64,000 nucleotides of DNA from Ferrimonas kyonanensis DSM 18153 (GTDB taxonomy: Bacteria > Pseudomonadota > Gammaproteobacteria > Enterobacterales > Shewanellaceae): positions 353,955-417,954 of the forward strand of contig NZ_KE384363.1 in assembly GCF_000425405.1 (NCBI RefSeq), in the 5' to 3' direction. The notes beneath the pieces are model-generated. The model saw only the letters and a program-made list of their open reading frames with translations. It made no database searches and was not told the origin of the DNA. Shown here piece by piece: positions 63,967 to 64,000 of the stretch. A program made the position numbers and the translations under genes. The stretch's first letter is position 1. Each line of letters begins with the position of its first letter.

Positions 63967-64000
63967 AGAGGGATGATTAAAGTGCGAAGGTAACGAACGA

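Overview
The window looks like chromosomal DNA of a marine gammaproteobacterium of the Shewanella/Ferrimonas type (Alteromonadales). The grounds are the housekeeping order apt-dnaX-ybaB-recR-htpG-adk-hemH-gsk, a divergent upp / purMN pair, periplasmic nitrate reductase, creBCD, two CSS-EAL phosphodiesterases and two respiratory reductive-dehalogenase operons, all in fairly GC-rich DNA. Ferrimonas is my best guess, but this is inference from gene content and not from any search.

Layout. 0-1.7 kb is a flagellar patch. A flagellin gene running off the left edge carries a gluzincin protease active site in its variable region (a flagellinolysin), and it lies divergent from a coiled-coil protein gene; each has its own near-perfect sigma-28 promoter. 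1.7-6.5 kb is nucleobase metabolism: uraA and upp on the minus strand, purM-purN and a NagD-like phosphatase on the plus strand. 6.5-15 kb holds an M28 lipoprotein peptidase, a Spo0M-like protein, asnB, a CSS-EAL protein, and a LysR gene divergent from a pirin / isochorismatase-family pair. 15-19.7 kb is napD-napA-napB followed by a porin, with a NarL/NarP-type operator upstream. 20-30.6 kb has a second CSS-EAL protein, DUF3010, a DUF3943 protein, creBCD with an 11-bp-phased operator, pldA, a chemotaxis receptor and a DUF3313 lipoprotein.

30.7-42.5 kb is the most distinctive stretch: an organohalide-respiration island. Operon 1 (minus strand) is rdhA-rdhB-rdhC plus a 48-residue membrane protein. 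Operon 2 (plus strand) is a TPR protein, rdhA, rdhB, rdhC, an 81-residue anchored protein and a LuxR-type regulator. Between and beside them are a phenol-degradation-type outer-membrane channel and LysR and AraC regulators. The RdhA proteins have Tat signals and two Fe-S motifs, RdhB proteins are three-helix anchors, and RdhC proteins join a flavinylated FMN domain to a CxxxCP membrane module. The likely flow is quinol, RdhC and/or another donor, then the corrinoid RdhA in the periplasm, reducing a halogenated compound that may enter through the channel.

43-47.9 kb has a very large metzincin lipoprotein, a beta-barrel protein and a low-GC membrane protein. 48.3-59.7 kb is the housekeeping block; dnaX carries a complete programmed -1 frameshift signal. 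59.8-62.6 kb is a RiPP cluster: a precursor with 12 EGKCG motifs, a DUF692 (MNIO) enzyme and a DUF2063 partner (HvfABC / bufferin type), followed by a single-domain response regulator. dusC and small hairpin repeats close the window.

No tRNA, rRNA, CRISPR array, insertion sequence or phage gene was recognised.
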